A stretch of DNA of 64,000 nucleotides from Pseudomonas sp. (GCF_030690725.1 NZ_JAUYGD010000004.1:1-64000), one strand, 5' to 3'; positions 39,501 to 48,244 are shown, counted from the stretch's first letter. Numbers and translations: made by a program. Notes: generated by a model from the letters alone, not told the origin.

Positions 39501-40997
39501 GCCGGCAAACGCCAGCAAGGGCGGATGCCCCGGCGGCAGGCCGGCGCTGTGTGGGTGATGGCTCGGGTCGTTGCTGATCAGTGGCTGACCGCTGCGGATC
39601 ACCTGGCCGAACAGGGTGTCGAGGTTGCGAAACTCCAGGCCCTGCGGCGCATGCTCGGCATAGAAGGCGCGGCTTTGTGCATCCCAGGCGATATTGCTGA
39701 TGGCGAAGGTGCGCAGAAAGGGCGCGCCGGCATCGTCATGCAGGATTTCCCCGACAAAGCCGAACTGGCTGGCGCTGACTTCGAGAATCCGCCCGAGCAG
39801 GGTCTCGAAGGCCTCGCGCTGGTTGTCCGCGTTGATATAGGCCGCCTGCGTCTGGGTGATCAACGCCAGCAGCTGGCGCGATTCCTCGGTTTGCTGGTGC
39901 TTGTGCTGCAGCTCGGCGTGGTGACGGCGCATCACCTGCTGGCTGCTATGGCGGGTAGCCTGCAGCAGCAACAGCAAGAGCATTTCGGCGGCAAGCCAGG
40001 CCAGCAGCCATTTGACCACCAGCCAGCGTTTGTCGCGTTGGTGCAGGTTGTACAGCGCTGTGATGTCGCGCCAGGTCAGCGCCAGCAGCGGATTGCCGGT
40101 GCTGGCCGGGTCGGCCTGGTAGCCGTTCAAATTCACCTGATTGAGCAGATAGGTCTGGCCTTGATCGTCGAGCAGTTTGAAGGTGTTGCCCGCCTCTGGT
40201 GCGGGCAAACGATGTTGTGCCTGCCAGTGCTGCACCTGCACCTGGGAGAACCCGGCCAGGTGCCAGTATTCGGGTTCTGTAGTCGGGGTGCGCAGCGCTT
40301 CGCCGCTGCTGCCTGGCGTTTGTAGCTGGCGTTTGAGCAACAGGGCTACCCCGGCATCCAGTTCGCGGTCCAGCTGTTGCAGGTTGCTCAGCACATCCAG
40401 GCTGACCTCCAGTGCGCCGACATTAAGCAGGCCCTCGGGGCTTTCCACCTGCAGTGGCACGATGGCGCGCATGCTCAGGCTGTCGCCATTGGCCGCCAGG
40501 CCGGCGGCTGCCGAGCCCTGGCTCAGGCTGTCGAGCAGCATGGGCCGCTGTGCGGCGGGGAAGTCGGCAAACCACTGCGGCTCATGCACCCGCAGCAGCA
40601 CTTCGGCGCTAGGCGCCAGGTGGATATACAGGGCGAATGGACGAATGCCTTGCAGGGTGCGCCAGCGCGGGGCGAGCCGGGTGTACAGCTGGCTGCGGAT
40701 GGCGTTGAGGCTCTGCGTATCTACCGGTTGATGGCTTTGCAGCGCCTGGGCCTGGCGCACCAGCTCGACCAGCCAGGCGTCGGCGGCGATGGTTTCGGCC
40801 AGCAGCTGCGCCTGTTGCTGCAGCTCCTGCTGGCTGTTGCGCAGGGTCAGGCTTTGTAGCTCGTGCTGCTTGGCGATTTGCAGGTTCCACAGGGTTTCCC
40901 GCTCATTCAGGGCAAAACCGCCGAGCACGCTGAAGAAGATCGCCAGGCCCAGGCTGCCGAGGCCGACGATCCAGGTAATTGCCGAGTTATTCATCAA
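36543..40997 (-). CDS. Large membrane sensor histidine kinase with two GAF and four PAS domains
   Basis: A 1484-residue kinase. Two membrane segments (about 8-30 and 336-362) enclose a ~300-residue extracytoplasmic sensor region with no family I recognise. The cytoplasmic part has GAF-like domains at about 395-545 and 560-715, PAS domains at about 720-850, 855-980, 985-1110 and 1115-1235, then HisKA with His1257 (SHELRTPL). The HATPase domain shows NLLSNAAKFSP, DHGPGVP and GTGLGLAIS. It lacks its own receiver, which the adjacent CheY-like protein probably supplies. The stop overlaps that gene. The start MMNNSAITW is two Met codons; either may be used. Confidence 0.92.
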   Translation of the reverse strand: MMNNSAITWIVGLGSLGLAIFFSVLGGFALNERETLWNLQIAKQHELQSLTLRNSQQELQQQAQLLAETIAADAWLVELVRQAQALQSHQPVDTQSLNAIRSQLYTRLAPRWRTLQGIRPFALYIHLAPSAEVLLRVHEPQWFADFPAAQRPMLLDSLSQGSAAAGLAANGDSLSMRAIVPLQVESPEGLLNVGALEVSLDVLSNLQQLDRELDAGVALLLKRQLQTPGSSGEALRTPTTEPEYWHLAGFSQVQVQHWQAQHRLPAPEAGNTFKLLDDQGQTYLLNQVNLNGYQADPASTGNPLLALTWRDITALYNLHQRDKRWLVVKWLLAWLAAEMLLLLLLQATRHSSQQVMRRHHAELQHKHQQTEESRQLLALITQTQAAYINADNQREAFETLLGRILEVSASQFGFVGEILHDDAGAPFLRTFAISNIAWDAQSRAFYAEHAPQGLEFRNLDTLFGQVIRSGQPLISNDPSHHPHSAGLPPGHPPLLAFAGLPIHANGELRGMLGLANRAGGYDEQFAARLQPLLTTLGQLLEALRRDTQRAQTQQHMQRQQAALRALNEIAALPKLRSHEQLRQALQLGAEFYGMPIGIISQIDADSYQVRVQVSPPDTLQDGQCFTLGDTYCSITLRSNDVLAIAAMGQSQYAAHPCYPLFALESYIGTSIWVAGQRFGTLCFASSAARDRPFDDADEEFMRLFARWVGATLERMRHEEQTREARRFLQAVLDSATGVSIITTNTDGLITLFNSGAERLLGYRGAEVIGQQSPAMFHLSEEIQARGRQLSQQLGTEISGFAVFTRLPDQGEPETRQWTYRCKNGEQRIVNLTVSAMHDAEGVITGYLGIASDINDLHQTTRALQKSESRFRGLVSSLPGAVYRCRNDESWSMSYLSEEIQTLSGYPASDFINNRVRSFSSVVHPDDLPITFRAVAAIERQESFELTYRLQHADGHSVWVREKGRGEYDSHGELQWISGFIWDISDRKAVEDQLRLSQQRFSSAFSTAPQGMALVSLQGQWLEVNEVLCEMLGYSREQLLCSDFQQITHPDDLETDLQNVEELLAGEISSYQMEKRYLDSQGRIIWVLLSVSLVRDSDDKPVHFVVQIQDFNERIAAEMAIREREDYLRALLDNVLDAIITIDQQGYIETFNHAAERIFGYSHLEVSGHRATLLLPEPQRSMRARYLSHFLKTGIQQMLGKEIELTAMRSNGETFTIELAISQISHQGERRFIAVIRDIEERKRIERMKNEFVSTVSHELRTPLTAIAGSLGLVNGGALGAVPASMQQMLQIAQDNSQRLNLLINDLLDMDKLVAGKMLFELHDQALQPLLEQAIEENQPYAEHYQVQLQLQGPATPARVRVDRLRLAQVLANLLSNAAKFSPQGQSVEISLQQLGERIRVSVTDHGPGVPESFQARIFSKFSQADATDTRQKGGTGLGLAISKEIIERMGGQIGFHSSPGHGATFWFELTTLALEASPEENQHV

Positions 40998-41024
40998 TCA
41001 GGGTCCTGCGCGCCAAGGGCGCCA

Positions 41025-42158
41025 TCAGGTCAGCCCCGCCAGCCGGCGTAGGCGGGCCTGCTCAGGGTCATCCGTTGCGTTGTTGAGTTCACAGGCGGCC
41101 AGGCGCATGAGGATATTCTCGCGTTTGACGTTGTTGGCCGGCAGGTTGTAGCACGCGCCGATCAGCTCGCGTAGCGGCATCGGTAATTGCCACTGCGCCT
41201 TGATGCTGATGGCAAAGGGGCTGCTGAACTGATCGAGCGCCTGCATCACCTGGGCCTCGTTGAAGCTCTGCCCGCTGTCCTGCCACGCCTGCGCCAGATA
41301 AAGCACACTGAGCTCGCCCATGCGGTGCAACAGGGCGGCGGTATGGAAGGGCGCAGGGTCCATGGCGCACTGGCGAGCAAGGTAGGTGCTGCGTTCGATC
41401 AGTTGCTCGGTGCTGTCCAGGTGCGCCAGGGCAAACAGGCGCAGCAGGGCGTTATCCAGCGCGCTGCATTGGCGCAATGCCAGACCCATGGCCAGATTCA
41501 GGCTGTTGGCCGCGCCGAGTTTGTGCAGCGCCTCAAGCAGGCTGGTGCAGGGCTTGCCGGCTTGGTTGTAGGCACTGCTATTGGCCACGGCGAGCAGGCG
41601 CGCACTGAGCGCGGGATCGTGTTGCCATTCGCTGGCCAGCTCGCGCAGGTCGATCTGCTCGCCTTTGAAACTCTGCAGCAATCGATCACGCACATGTGCC
41701 TTGAGCGGTAATTGCAAGGCGCTGCTGGGCAGGCTGCGCAGGTGATCGAGCAGGTCATGCGGGGTATCGCTGATCGGGCGTTGTTGCTCGCCGTTGTCTG
41801 CGGGCAGCAGGGTTTCCAGGCTGGCGGCGACATGCGCGGCTTGAAACGGCTTGCTGATAAAAGCGCTGATTTTCAGGGCGCGCACGGCCAGTACGCTGGC
41901 GCGGTCGGAGCGGCCGGTGATCACCACCAGCGGCGTGCTGCTGTTGTCGCGGCGCACTTGTTCCAGCAGGCGGGTGCCGGGGCCGTCCGGCAGGTTCCAG
42001 TCGCAGATGACCATCTGCGCCGGGCGCTGCTGCCATTCGCGCAGGGCCGCGCTGACGCTGTCCAGGCACACCACCTGGCTGCTGGGCCGCAGGCTGAGGA
42101 CGATCTGCTTGAGCAGATCGGCAATCCAGCTGTCGTCCTCAAGAATCATTACTCGCAT
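41025..42158 (-). CDS. Receiver-HDOD signalling protein
   Basis: A 377-residue two-part protein. The receiver covers about 1-120 with Asp53 (VICDWNLPDGPG) and a KPF lysine. An HDOD domain covers about 140-345 (LPSSALQLPLKAHVRD, DPALSARLLAVANSSAYNQ in part). HDOD domains resemble HD phosphohydrolases but lack the metal-binding HD pair, and in several bacteria they control c-di-GMP, motility or secretion by protein contact. It lies 10 bp after the PAS-GGDEF-EAL gene and 27 bp before the kinase gene, in one leftward transcription unit. Confidence 0.88.
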   Translation of the reverse strand: MRVMILEDDSWIADLLKQIVLSLRPSSQVVCLDSVSAALREWQQRPAQMVICDWNLPDGPGTRLLEQVRRDNSSTPLVVITGRSDRASVLAVRALKISAFISKPFQAAHVAASLETLLPADNGEQQRPISDTPHDLLDHLRSLPSSALQLPLKAHVRDRLLQSFKGEQIDLRELASEWQHDPALSARLLAVANSSAYNQAGKPCTSLLEALHKLGAANSLNLAMGLALRQCSALDNALLRLFALAHLDSTEQLIERSTYLARQCAMDPAPFHTAALLHRMGELSVLYLAQAWQDSGQSFNEAQVMQALDQFSSPFAISIKAQWQLPMPLRELIGACYNLPANNVKRENILMRLAACELNNATDDPEQARLRRLAGLT

Positions 42159-42168
42159 GCTGTCTGCC

Positions 42169-44088
42169 TTAGTCTGTCATTGCGACGCTGAGTGCCAGGT
42201 GGCTGGTCAGTTGTTCTGCCGGTTGCGGGCGCCCGAAATAGTAGCCCTGGGCGTGATCGCAGCCGAGTTGCTGCAGCAATTCGACCTGTTCGAGCTGCTC
42301 AATCCCTTCTGCCAGCACCTTGAGCCCCATGCTGTGGCCGAGGGCGATTACTGCGCGGGTGATGGCTACATCATCCTGATCATGCGGCAGGCCGCTGACA
42401 AAGCTCTGGTCGAGTTTGAGTTTGTGTACCGGCAGGCGTTTGAGGCGCGCCAGGGAGCTGTAGCCGGTGCCGAAGTCATCAATCGCCAGGCGAATGCCGA
42501 GGGCGCGCAGGCGTTCGAGCAAGGCCAGGGCTGCGTCGGGGTTTTCCATCACCGCGCTTTCGGTGACTTCCAGCTCCAGGTGTGCCGGGGCGAGGCCGCT
42601 ATCGCGCAGCACCTCGGCCACCCGCAGGTCGAGCTCGCCACGGCTGAACAGGCGACTGGAGACATTTACCGCGACAAACCTCAGCTTAGATCCGGCGATT
42701 TGCCAGGCAACCATCTGCCGGCAACTCTGTTCCAGCACCCAGGCGTCGATGGCGCCGATCAATCCGGTTTCTTCGGCAATCGGGATAAATTCGCCAGGCG
42801 CAACCAGCCCGCGTTGCGGATGCTGCCAGCGCACCAGAGCCTCGACGCCGATCATCTCCTGGCTGCGCAGGCAGATCAGCGGTTGGTAATAGACGCGCAG
42901 CTCCTGGTGATCCAGGGCATGGCGCAGGGCGCTGGCCAGTTCGACGCGCTGGTGGGCCTGCTCGGTCAGCTCCTGGCTGTAGAACGCGTAGCTCTCACGG
43001 CCGCTGCTCTTGGCCTTGAACAGCGCTGAATCAGCGTTGCGCAGCACCTGGCCGACATCCGCAGCCTCAGCGGGGTAGAGGCTGATGCCAATGCTGGCGG
43101 TGACGAACAGCTCCTGCTGGTTGATGTTGAAGGCCTGGGTCAGGCACGCCTGCAGACGCTGCGCAATCACTGCCGCCTGTTCGGCGCTGCTGCAGCTTTC
43201 ATCAAGCAGGCCGAACTCGTCACCGCCCAGGCGCGCCAGGGTCATGCGCTTACCGAGTTGTTGGCCGAGACGCTCGCCGACGTCCTTGAGCAGCAGGTCG
43301 CCAATGTTGTGGCCGAGGCTTTCGTTGATGTTCTTGAAATGGTCGAGGTCGATCAGCAGCACTGCGCCGCCTTGCTCATCGTTTTTTGCGCGTTCGAGGG
43401 CTCGCTCGACGCGTTCGGTAAACAGCAGGCGGTTGGGCAGGTTGCTCAGCGGGTCGTGGTGCGCCAGGTAATCCAGCTCACGTTGCGAGCGTTTCAGTGC
43501 GCTGATATCGGAGAACACCGCGACGTAATGGCTGATCTCGCCCAGTTCATCGTGAATCACCCGGATGCATTGCCACTGCGGGTAAATCTCGCCGCTCTTG
43601 CGCCGGTTCCACACCTCGCCGCTCCACGCGCCGCGGTTTTGCAGGGCACTCCAGAGGCTGTCATAGAAGCTTTTGTCGTGCCGTCCGGATTTCAGCATGC
43701 TCGGTGACTGGCCGAGGATTTCCGCCTGGCTGTAGCCGGTGATGCGGCTAAAGGCCGGGTTGCAGTGGACGATATGCTGCTGCGCATCGGTGACCAGCAC
43801 GCCTTCCTGGGTGGCATCGAATACCGCCGCAGCCTGGCGCAGGCGCTTTTCGTGACGTTGCAGGGCCTGATGGGCCTGGCTGTGCTGCTGCCGATGAGTG
43901 CGCAGCACGGCATACAGCAAACCTGCGGTGAGCAGTACAAAGCCCAGCCCCTTGAGCAGTTGCGCACGTTCCAGTTGCGCCAGCGATAGCCCGATGGCGA
44001 TCAGCAGGCCGTCGCTGAACAGCACCCAAAGGGCGGCGCCGAGCATATAGCCGAGAGTCAGGCGCCAAGCGCCTTGTGGAGCATTCAT
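42169..44088 (-). CDS. Membrane PAS-GGDEF-EAL c-di-GMP enzyme
   Basis: A 639-residue protein. Two N-terminal membrane segments (about 8-28 and 42-63) are followed by a PAS domain (about 85-210, FDATQEGVLVTDAQQHIVH at the start). The GGDEF domain (about 215-375) has intact RLGGDEF but no RxxD inhibition site. The EAL domain (about 385-635) keeps EALVRW, ELEVTES, DDFGTGYSS, LKLDQSFV, LAEGIEQ and QGYYFG, so it is likely an active phosphodiesterase; GGDEF may be catalytic or GTP-regulatory. First gene of the signalling operon; the promoter must lie in the 168 bp shared with the divergent desA gene. Confidence 0.92.
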   Translation of the reverse strand: MNAPQGAWRLTLGYMLGAALWVLFSDGLLIAIGLSLAQLERAQLLKGLGFVLLTAGLLYAVLRTHRQQHSQAHQALQRHEKRLRQAAAVFDATQEGVLVTDAQQHIVHCNPAFSRITGYSQAEILGQSPSMLKSGRHDKSFYDSLWSALQNRGAWSGEVWNRRKSGEIYPQWQCIRVIHDELGEISHYVAVFSDISALKRSQRELDYLAHHDPLSNLPNRLLFTERVERALERAKNDEQGGAVLLIDLDHFKNINESLGHNIGDLLLKDVGERLGQQLGKRMTLARLGGDEFGLLDESCSSAEQAAVIAQRLQACLTQAFNINQQELFVTASIGISLYPAEAADVGQVLRNADSALFKAKSSGRESYAFYSQELTEQAHQRVELASALRHALDHQELRVYYQPLICLRSQEMIGVEALVRWQHPQRGLVAPGEFIPIAEETGLIGAIDAWVLEQSCRQMVAWQIAGSKLRFVAVNVSSRLFSRGELDLRVAEVLRDSGLAPAHLELEVTESAVMENPDAALALLERLRALGIRLAIDDFGTGYSSLARLKRLPVHKLKLDQSFVSGLPHDQDDVAITRAVIALGHSMGLKVLAEGIEQLEQVELLQQLGCDHAQGYYFGRPQPAEQLTSHLALSVAMTD

Positions 44089-44256
44089 GGGATAAAAGTC
44101 AGTCCTTTGCCTAAGACCGGCAGTATAGATGTTGATAAGGGCGCGGCATTCTTATGCAAAAGACCAACTGGTTTTCTGATCCTGGTCAGGGATAATGTGT
44201 ACAGATGTGCGCTAAAAAGCGGCCATGTCTTTCCTTTTCCATGAGGCACGTGATCC

Positions 44257-45441
44257 ATGTGGTACAACGGTTTTCTTGACTTGTCGGTCTGGCAGTTGAT
44301 CGCAGTCACCCTGCTGATGACGCATGTGACCATCGTCAGCGTCACGGTTTATCTGCATCGCTACTCGGCGCATCGCGCGCTCGAATTGCACCCGGCGCTG
44401 AAGCACTTCTTCCGTTTCTGGCTGTGGCTGACCACGGCGCAGAACACCCGCGAGTGGACCGCGATCCACCGTAAGCACCATGCCAAATGCGAAACCGTGG
44501 ATGATCCGCACAGCCCGGTGATCAAGGGCCTGAGCACCGTGTTGCGTACCGGTGCCGAGCTCTACCGCGAAGAGGCGAAGAACCCGGAAACCCTGCGTAT
44601 TTACGGCAAGAACTGCCCGGAAGACTGGATCGAGCGCAACCTCTACTCGCGCTTCCCGGTTGGCGGTGTGGCATTGATGGGCGCCATCGACCTGGCGTTG
44701 TTTGGTGCTGCCGGTATCACCATCTGGGCGATCCAGATGATGTGGATTCCGGTGTGGGCGGCGGGCGTGATCAACGGCCTCGGTCATGCCGTTGGCTACC
44801 GCAACTTCGAATGCCGTGATGCTGCGACCAACCTGCTGCCTTGGGGCATCCTGATCGGCGGCGAAGAGCTGCATAACAATCACCACACCTACCCCAACAG
44901 CGCCAAGCTGTCGGTGAAGAAGTGGGAGTTCGACATGGGCTGGTTCTGGATCAAGCTGTTCAGCCTGCTCGGCCTGGCCCAGGTGCAGCGTGTCGCGCCG
45001 ATTGCCCACCGGGTGGAAGGCAAGCGCAGCCTGGACATGGACACCGCCATGGCCATCCTCAACAACCGTTTTCAGATCATGGCGCAATACCGCAAGCTGG
45101 TGATCGCGCCGCTGGTGCAGCAGGAGCTGGCCAAGGCCGATGCCTCGGTTCGCCATCACTTCCACCGCGCCAAGCGTCTGCTTTCGCGTGAGCCGAGCCT
45201 GCTTGATGAAACCCACCAGGCGCGTATCCAGCGCATGCTGGAGCAAAGCCAGGCGCTCAAGGTGATCTACGAGAAGCGCCTTGCCCTGCAGCAGATCTGG
45301 GTAAAAACCAGCGCCAATGGCCACGACATGCTTGAAGCCATCAAGCACTGGGTCAGTGATGCTGAAGCCAGTGGTATTCAGTCGCTGCGCGAGTTTGCCG
45401 AGCAGCTGAAGACCTATTCATTGCGGCCGGCAACCGCCTGA
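44257..45441 (+). CDS. desA: Delta-9 acyl-lipid desaturase DesA
   Basis: Introduces a cis double bond into acyl chains of membrane phospholipids under aerobic conditions; di-iron integral membrane enzyme. The three histidine boxes are HRYSAH (34-39), HRKHH (71-75) and HNNHH (206-210), all intact. Four or so membrane segments lie between them, and the C-terminal third (about 250-394) is charged and helical. Sequence and 394-residue length match P. aeruginosa DesA closely. It diverges from the signalling operon and is closed by a terminator. Confidence 0.95.
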   Translation: MWYNGFLDLSVWQLIAVTLLMTHVTIVSVTVYLHRYSAHRALELHPALKHFFRFWLWLTTAQNTREWTAIHRKHHAKCETVDDPHSPVIKGLSTVLRTGAELYREEAKNPETLRIYGKNCPEDWIERNLYSRFPVGGVALMGAIDLALFGAAGITIWAIQMMWIPVWAAGVINGLGHAVGYRNFECRDAATNLLPWGILIGGEELHNNHHTYPNSAKLSVKKWEFDMGWFWIKLFSLLGLAQVQRVAPIAHRVEGKRSLDMDTAMAILNNRFQIMAQYRKLVIAPLVQQELAKADASVRHHFHRAKRLLSREPSLLDETHQARIQRMLEQSQALKVIYEKRLALQQIWVKTSANGHDMLEAIKHWVSDAEASGIQSLREFAEQLKTYSLRPATA

Positions 45442-45459
45442 CGGTCTGCAGCACCAAGG

Positions 45460-45486
45460 AAGCCCGCCTATTGGCGGGCTTTTTAA
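45460..45486 (+). terminator. Intrinsic terminator after desA
   Basis: Stem AGCCCGCC / GGCGGGCT with a four-base loop followed by T. Confidence 0.88.
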
Positions 45487-45541
45487 TTTCTGGCGTATGC
45501 TGCTGTCATATCCCCGTTATCTGAGCGCAGCGGCGGTGTTT

Positions 45542-46513
45542 ATGGATGAAGTCAGCAGACAGCAGCTCGAACAGGAAGAGTTGACCCTGGCGTTGTTGCA
45601 CACCCGCGCCGAGGTGGCGCGTCTGCAGGAGCGCGAGCAGTTGTTCAGCACCCTGCTGGGCAGCGTCAATGCGGTGCTCTGGGCGTTTGATTGGGATGCC
45701 CAGCGGGTGATCTACGTCAGCCCCGCCTACGAGCGGATCTTCGGCCGCTCTGCCGCGCTGCTGCTGGCCGGCTACGAAGAGTGGCGCAACAATATCTACC
45801 CGGATGATCTGGATTACGCCGCCGAAAGCTTCGCCCAGGTGCTGGAAACTGGCGCGGTCGAGGCCCGCGAGTACCGCATTATTCGTGGTGATGGTCAGGT
45901 TCGCTGGCTCAGCGACAAGTGTTTTGTCAGCCGTGAAAGCTCGCCAGGCAAGCCACATATCATCGTCGGCATCGCCGAAGACATCACCGAGAAGAAGCAG
46001 CTGGAAGGCGAGTTGCACCGCCTGGCCACCACCGATGTGCTGACCCAGAGCAGCAACCGTCGGCACTTCTTCGAATGCGCTCAGCGTGAGTTCGAGCAGG
46101 CCCGCGAATACGGCAGCCCGCTGGCCTTTCTACTGCTCGACCTCGACGACTTCAAACAGATCAACGACCGTTACGGCCACCAGATGGGCGATCAGGTGCT
46201 GCAGCGCCTGGCCTACAGCGGCGCCACCACGTTACGCCGGGGTGATCTGTTCGGGCGTATCGGTGGTGAAGAGTTTGCCGCGCTGTTTCCACGCTGCGAG
46301 CCGGAGTTGGCCGAGCAGATTGCCGAGCGCCTGCAGCGCGAGGTGCGCCGCTTGAGTTTTAACCACGAAGGCACAACCTTCGGTGTGACCCTGAGTCAGG
46401 GCCTGACCAGCCTGCGCCCTGACGATGCCAGCCTGGATGCCCTGTACGCGCGCGCCGATGCCGCGATGTACCGGGCCAAACGCCAGGGCAAGAATCAGAT
46501 TGTGCTGGACTGA
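45542..46513 (+). CDS. PAS-GGDEF diguanylate cyclase
   Basis: A 323-residue soluble c-di-GMP synthase. A coiled-coil start (1-35) leads into a PAS domain of the PAS_3 type (about 38-155, VLWAFDWDAQRVIYVSPAYERIFG in part and YRIIRGDGQVRWL). The GGDEF domain (about 160-320) has GRIGGEEF and an RxxD site RRGD five residues before it, so feedback inhibition is likely. The ATG at 45542 gives the length of the equivalent P. aeruginosa protein; an ATG at 45497 is possible. The gene lies between desA and the porin gene, the same neighbours as PA0290 in P. aeruginosa. Confidence 0.9.
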   Translation: MDEVSRQQLEQEELTLALLHTRAEVARLQEREQLFSTLLGSVNAVLWAFDWDAQRVIYVSPAYERIFGRSAALLLAGYEEWRNNIYPDDLDYAAESFAQVLETGAVEAREYRIIRGDGQVRWLSDKCFVSRESSPGKPHIIVGIAEDITEKKQLEGELHRLATTDVLTQSSNRRHFFECAQREFEQAREYGSPLAFLLLDLDDFKQINDRYGHQMGDQVLQRLAYSGATTLRRGDLFGRIGGEEFAALFPRCEPELAEQIAERLQREVRRLSFNHEGTTFGVTLSQGLTSLRPDDASLDALYARADAAMYRAKRQGKNQIVLD

Positions 46514-46681
46514 CCATGCGCCCTGGCCCGCCGTTGGCGCGGCCTGTTGGCGATAACCCGCCTTTTTGCTTTTTGCCATAGGCAAAAAACCGCTTATTGC
46601 CTCTTCAGTAGACCTGCAGAAAACCTCCTGTAAACCCGGAAATCCTTGTAATAGAGGCTTTGGCGGGCTGTTTTTGGTAGC

Positions 46682-46696
46682 TGGCACAGTATCTGC
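46682..46696 (+). promoter_or_regulatory. Sigma-54 (RpoN) promoter upstream of the porin gene
   Basis: TGGCACAGTATCTGC has the -24 GG (46683-46684) and -12 GC (46695-46696) exactly 12 bp apart, with the full TGGCAC block. Transcription would start near 46708, giving a ~275-nt leader. The rest of the 468-bp gap has a short TTTTTGCC/GGCAAAAA hairpin (46569-46589) and a possible 23-codon leader frame from 46760. No other gene is seen. Control by an RpoN activator is expected. Confidence 0.65.
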
Positions 46697-46981
46697 GTAG
46701 GGCTCAGCACATAACGGCCAGGGTTATTGGCCGAGAATAAAAACGAAGAGACCTGCGCCATGATTCTTACCTGTCCGCTGCTATGTCCTCATTCCCCAGC
46801 TCGCGCTGACTGCCTTCACGCGCTCACCTGATTTTCTGTATTGCACGGCCGGCCCCGGCTGCGGCGCTCGTTCGCCTGCCTGGCCTGCAATACATCCCGA
46901 ATTCGGTGCGCGCCTGCCACTTCATAGGCTGAAGACAGTACCCGCGCCGATGTGCAACCACACACAACTGGAGAACACATA

Positions 46982-48244
46982 ATGAGAAAGACCTCCCTGG
47001 CCCTGGCCGTCGCTGCCAGCACCCTGGGCTTGTCCCTGAGCCAAGTGGCCCATGCTGATTTGATCGGTGACAGCAAAGCCACGATCGAAGCGCGTAACTT
47101 CTACTTCAACCGCGATTTCCGTGAAGACGCAGGCCAGAATAAGCAAGAAGAATGGGCACAGGGCTTTATCCTGCGTATGGATTCCGGATACACCGAAGGC
47201 ACTGTCGGCTTCGGCGCCGACGCCATTGGCATGTTTGGCTTCAAGCTGGACTCCGGTGACGGCACTGCAGGCAGCGGCCTGCTGGTTCCGGATCGTTCCG
47301 GTGGTTCCCAGGATAACTACTCTGGTCTGGCCGTAGCCGCCAAAGCCAAGGTCTCCAAAAGCACCCTGCGCGTCGGCCAGATGCAGTTCAAGAATCAGGC
47401 GATTGCCTCCAGCGACGGTCGTTTGCTGCCGCAAATTTTCCGCGGCGGTAACCTGGTATCCCAGGAAATTGACGGTCTGACCCTGGACGCGGGTTACCTT
47501 GACGAGGTTAACAACCGCAACTCGCAAGACTATGAAGACATGACCCTGAACACTTATACCCATAGCGGTATCAGCTTCAAGGGTGGCAGCAGCGCTAACA
47601 ATGCCAATGAGTTTGTCTTTGCCGGCGGTAGCTACAAGCTCACCAAAGACCTGACTGCTGGTTATTACTATTCCAATCTGGAAGACCTGTACAAGCAGCA
47701 TTCCTTCAACCTGGTACATGTGCTGCCGCTGGGCGACAAGCAAAGCCTGAAGACCGACGTACGTTATGCCCGCTCCACCGATGACGGCCTGAGCAATGTC
47801 GATAACAAGGCCTTTGGCGCGATGGTTACCTACAGCCTGAGTGCTCATAAGTTTGGCCTGGGCTACCAGAAGATGAGCGGTGACACGGGTTTCGCCTATG
47901 TCGGCGGTACTGATCCGTTCCTGGTCAACTATGTGCAGATCGGCAACTTCGCGGCCAAGGACGAGAAGTCCTACCAGGCCCGTTACGACTTCGACTTCGC
48001 TTCTGTTGGTGTGCCGGGTCTGACCTTTATGACGCGCTTCCTGACGGGCGACAACATCGACCGTGGCCGTAACGTTTCCGAGGGTAAGGAGCGTGAGCGC
48101 AACACCGAGCTGATGTACGTGTTCCAAGAAGGCGCCCTGAAGAATCTGGGTGTGCGCTGGCGCAATGCCACCGTGCGCAACAACTTCAGCCGTGACATCG
48201 ACGAAAACCGTCTGATCGTCAGCTACACCCTGCCACTGCTCTGA
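46982..48244 (+). CDS. OprD family outer-membrane porin, OprE-like
   Basis: A 420-residue beta-barrel porin. The signal peptide is about 1-24 (ends VAHA), and the mature start DLIGDSKATIEARNFYFNRDF is the OprD family signature. Alternating beta strands run to the C-terminus. The last residues LPLL end in Leu rather than the more usual Phe. The ATG at 46982 follows GGAGAAC. Neighbours (PAS-GGDEF gene before, aguA-aguB after) match oprE (PA0291) of P. aeruginosa, although five sulfur genes intervene here. It is probably an amino-acid or small-anion channel. Confidence 0.9.
   Translation: MRKTSLALAVAASTLGLSLSQVAHADLIGDSKATIEARNFYFNRDFREDAGQNKQEEWAQGFILRMDSGYTEGTVGFGADAIGMFGFKLDSGDGTAGSGLLVPDRSGGSQDNYSGLAVAAKAKVSKSTLRVGQMQFKNQAIASSDGRLLPQIFRGGNLVSQEIDGLTLDAGYLDEVNNRNSQDYEDMTLNTYTHSGISFKGGSSANNANEFVFAGGSYKLTKDLTAGYYYSNLEDLYKQHSFNLVHVLPLGDKQSLKTDVRYARSTDDGLSNVDNKAFGAMVTYSLSAHKFGLGYQKMSGDTGFAYVGGTDPFLVNYVQIGNFAAKDEKSYQARYDFDFASVGVPGLTFMTRFLTGDNIDRGRNVSEGKERERNTELMYVFQEGALKNLGVRWRNATVRNNFSRDIDENRLIVSYTLPLL

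Noticed and set aside
46569..46589. TTTTTGCC/GGCAAAAA hairpin after the PAS-GGDEF gene as a terminator
   Set aside because: The stem is itself mostly A/T and has no following T run on the plus strand.
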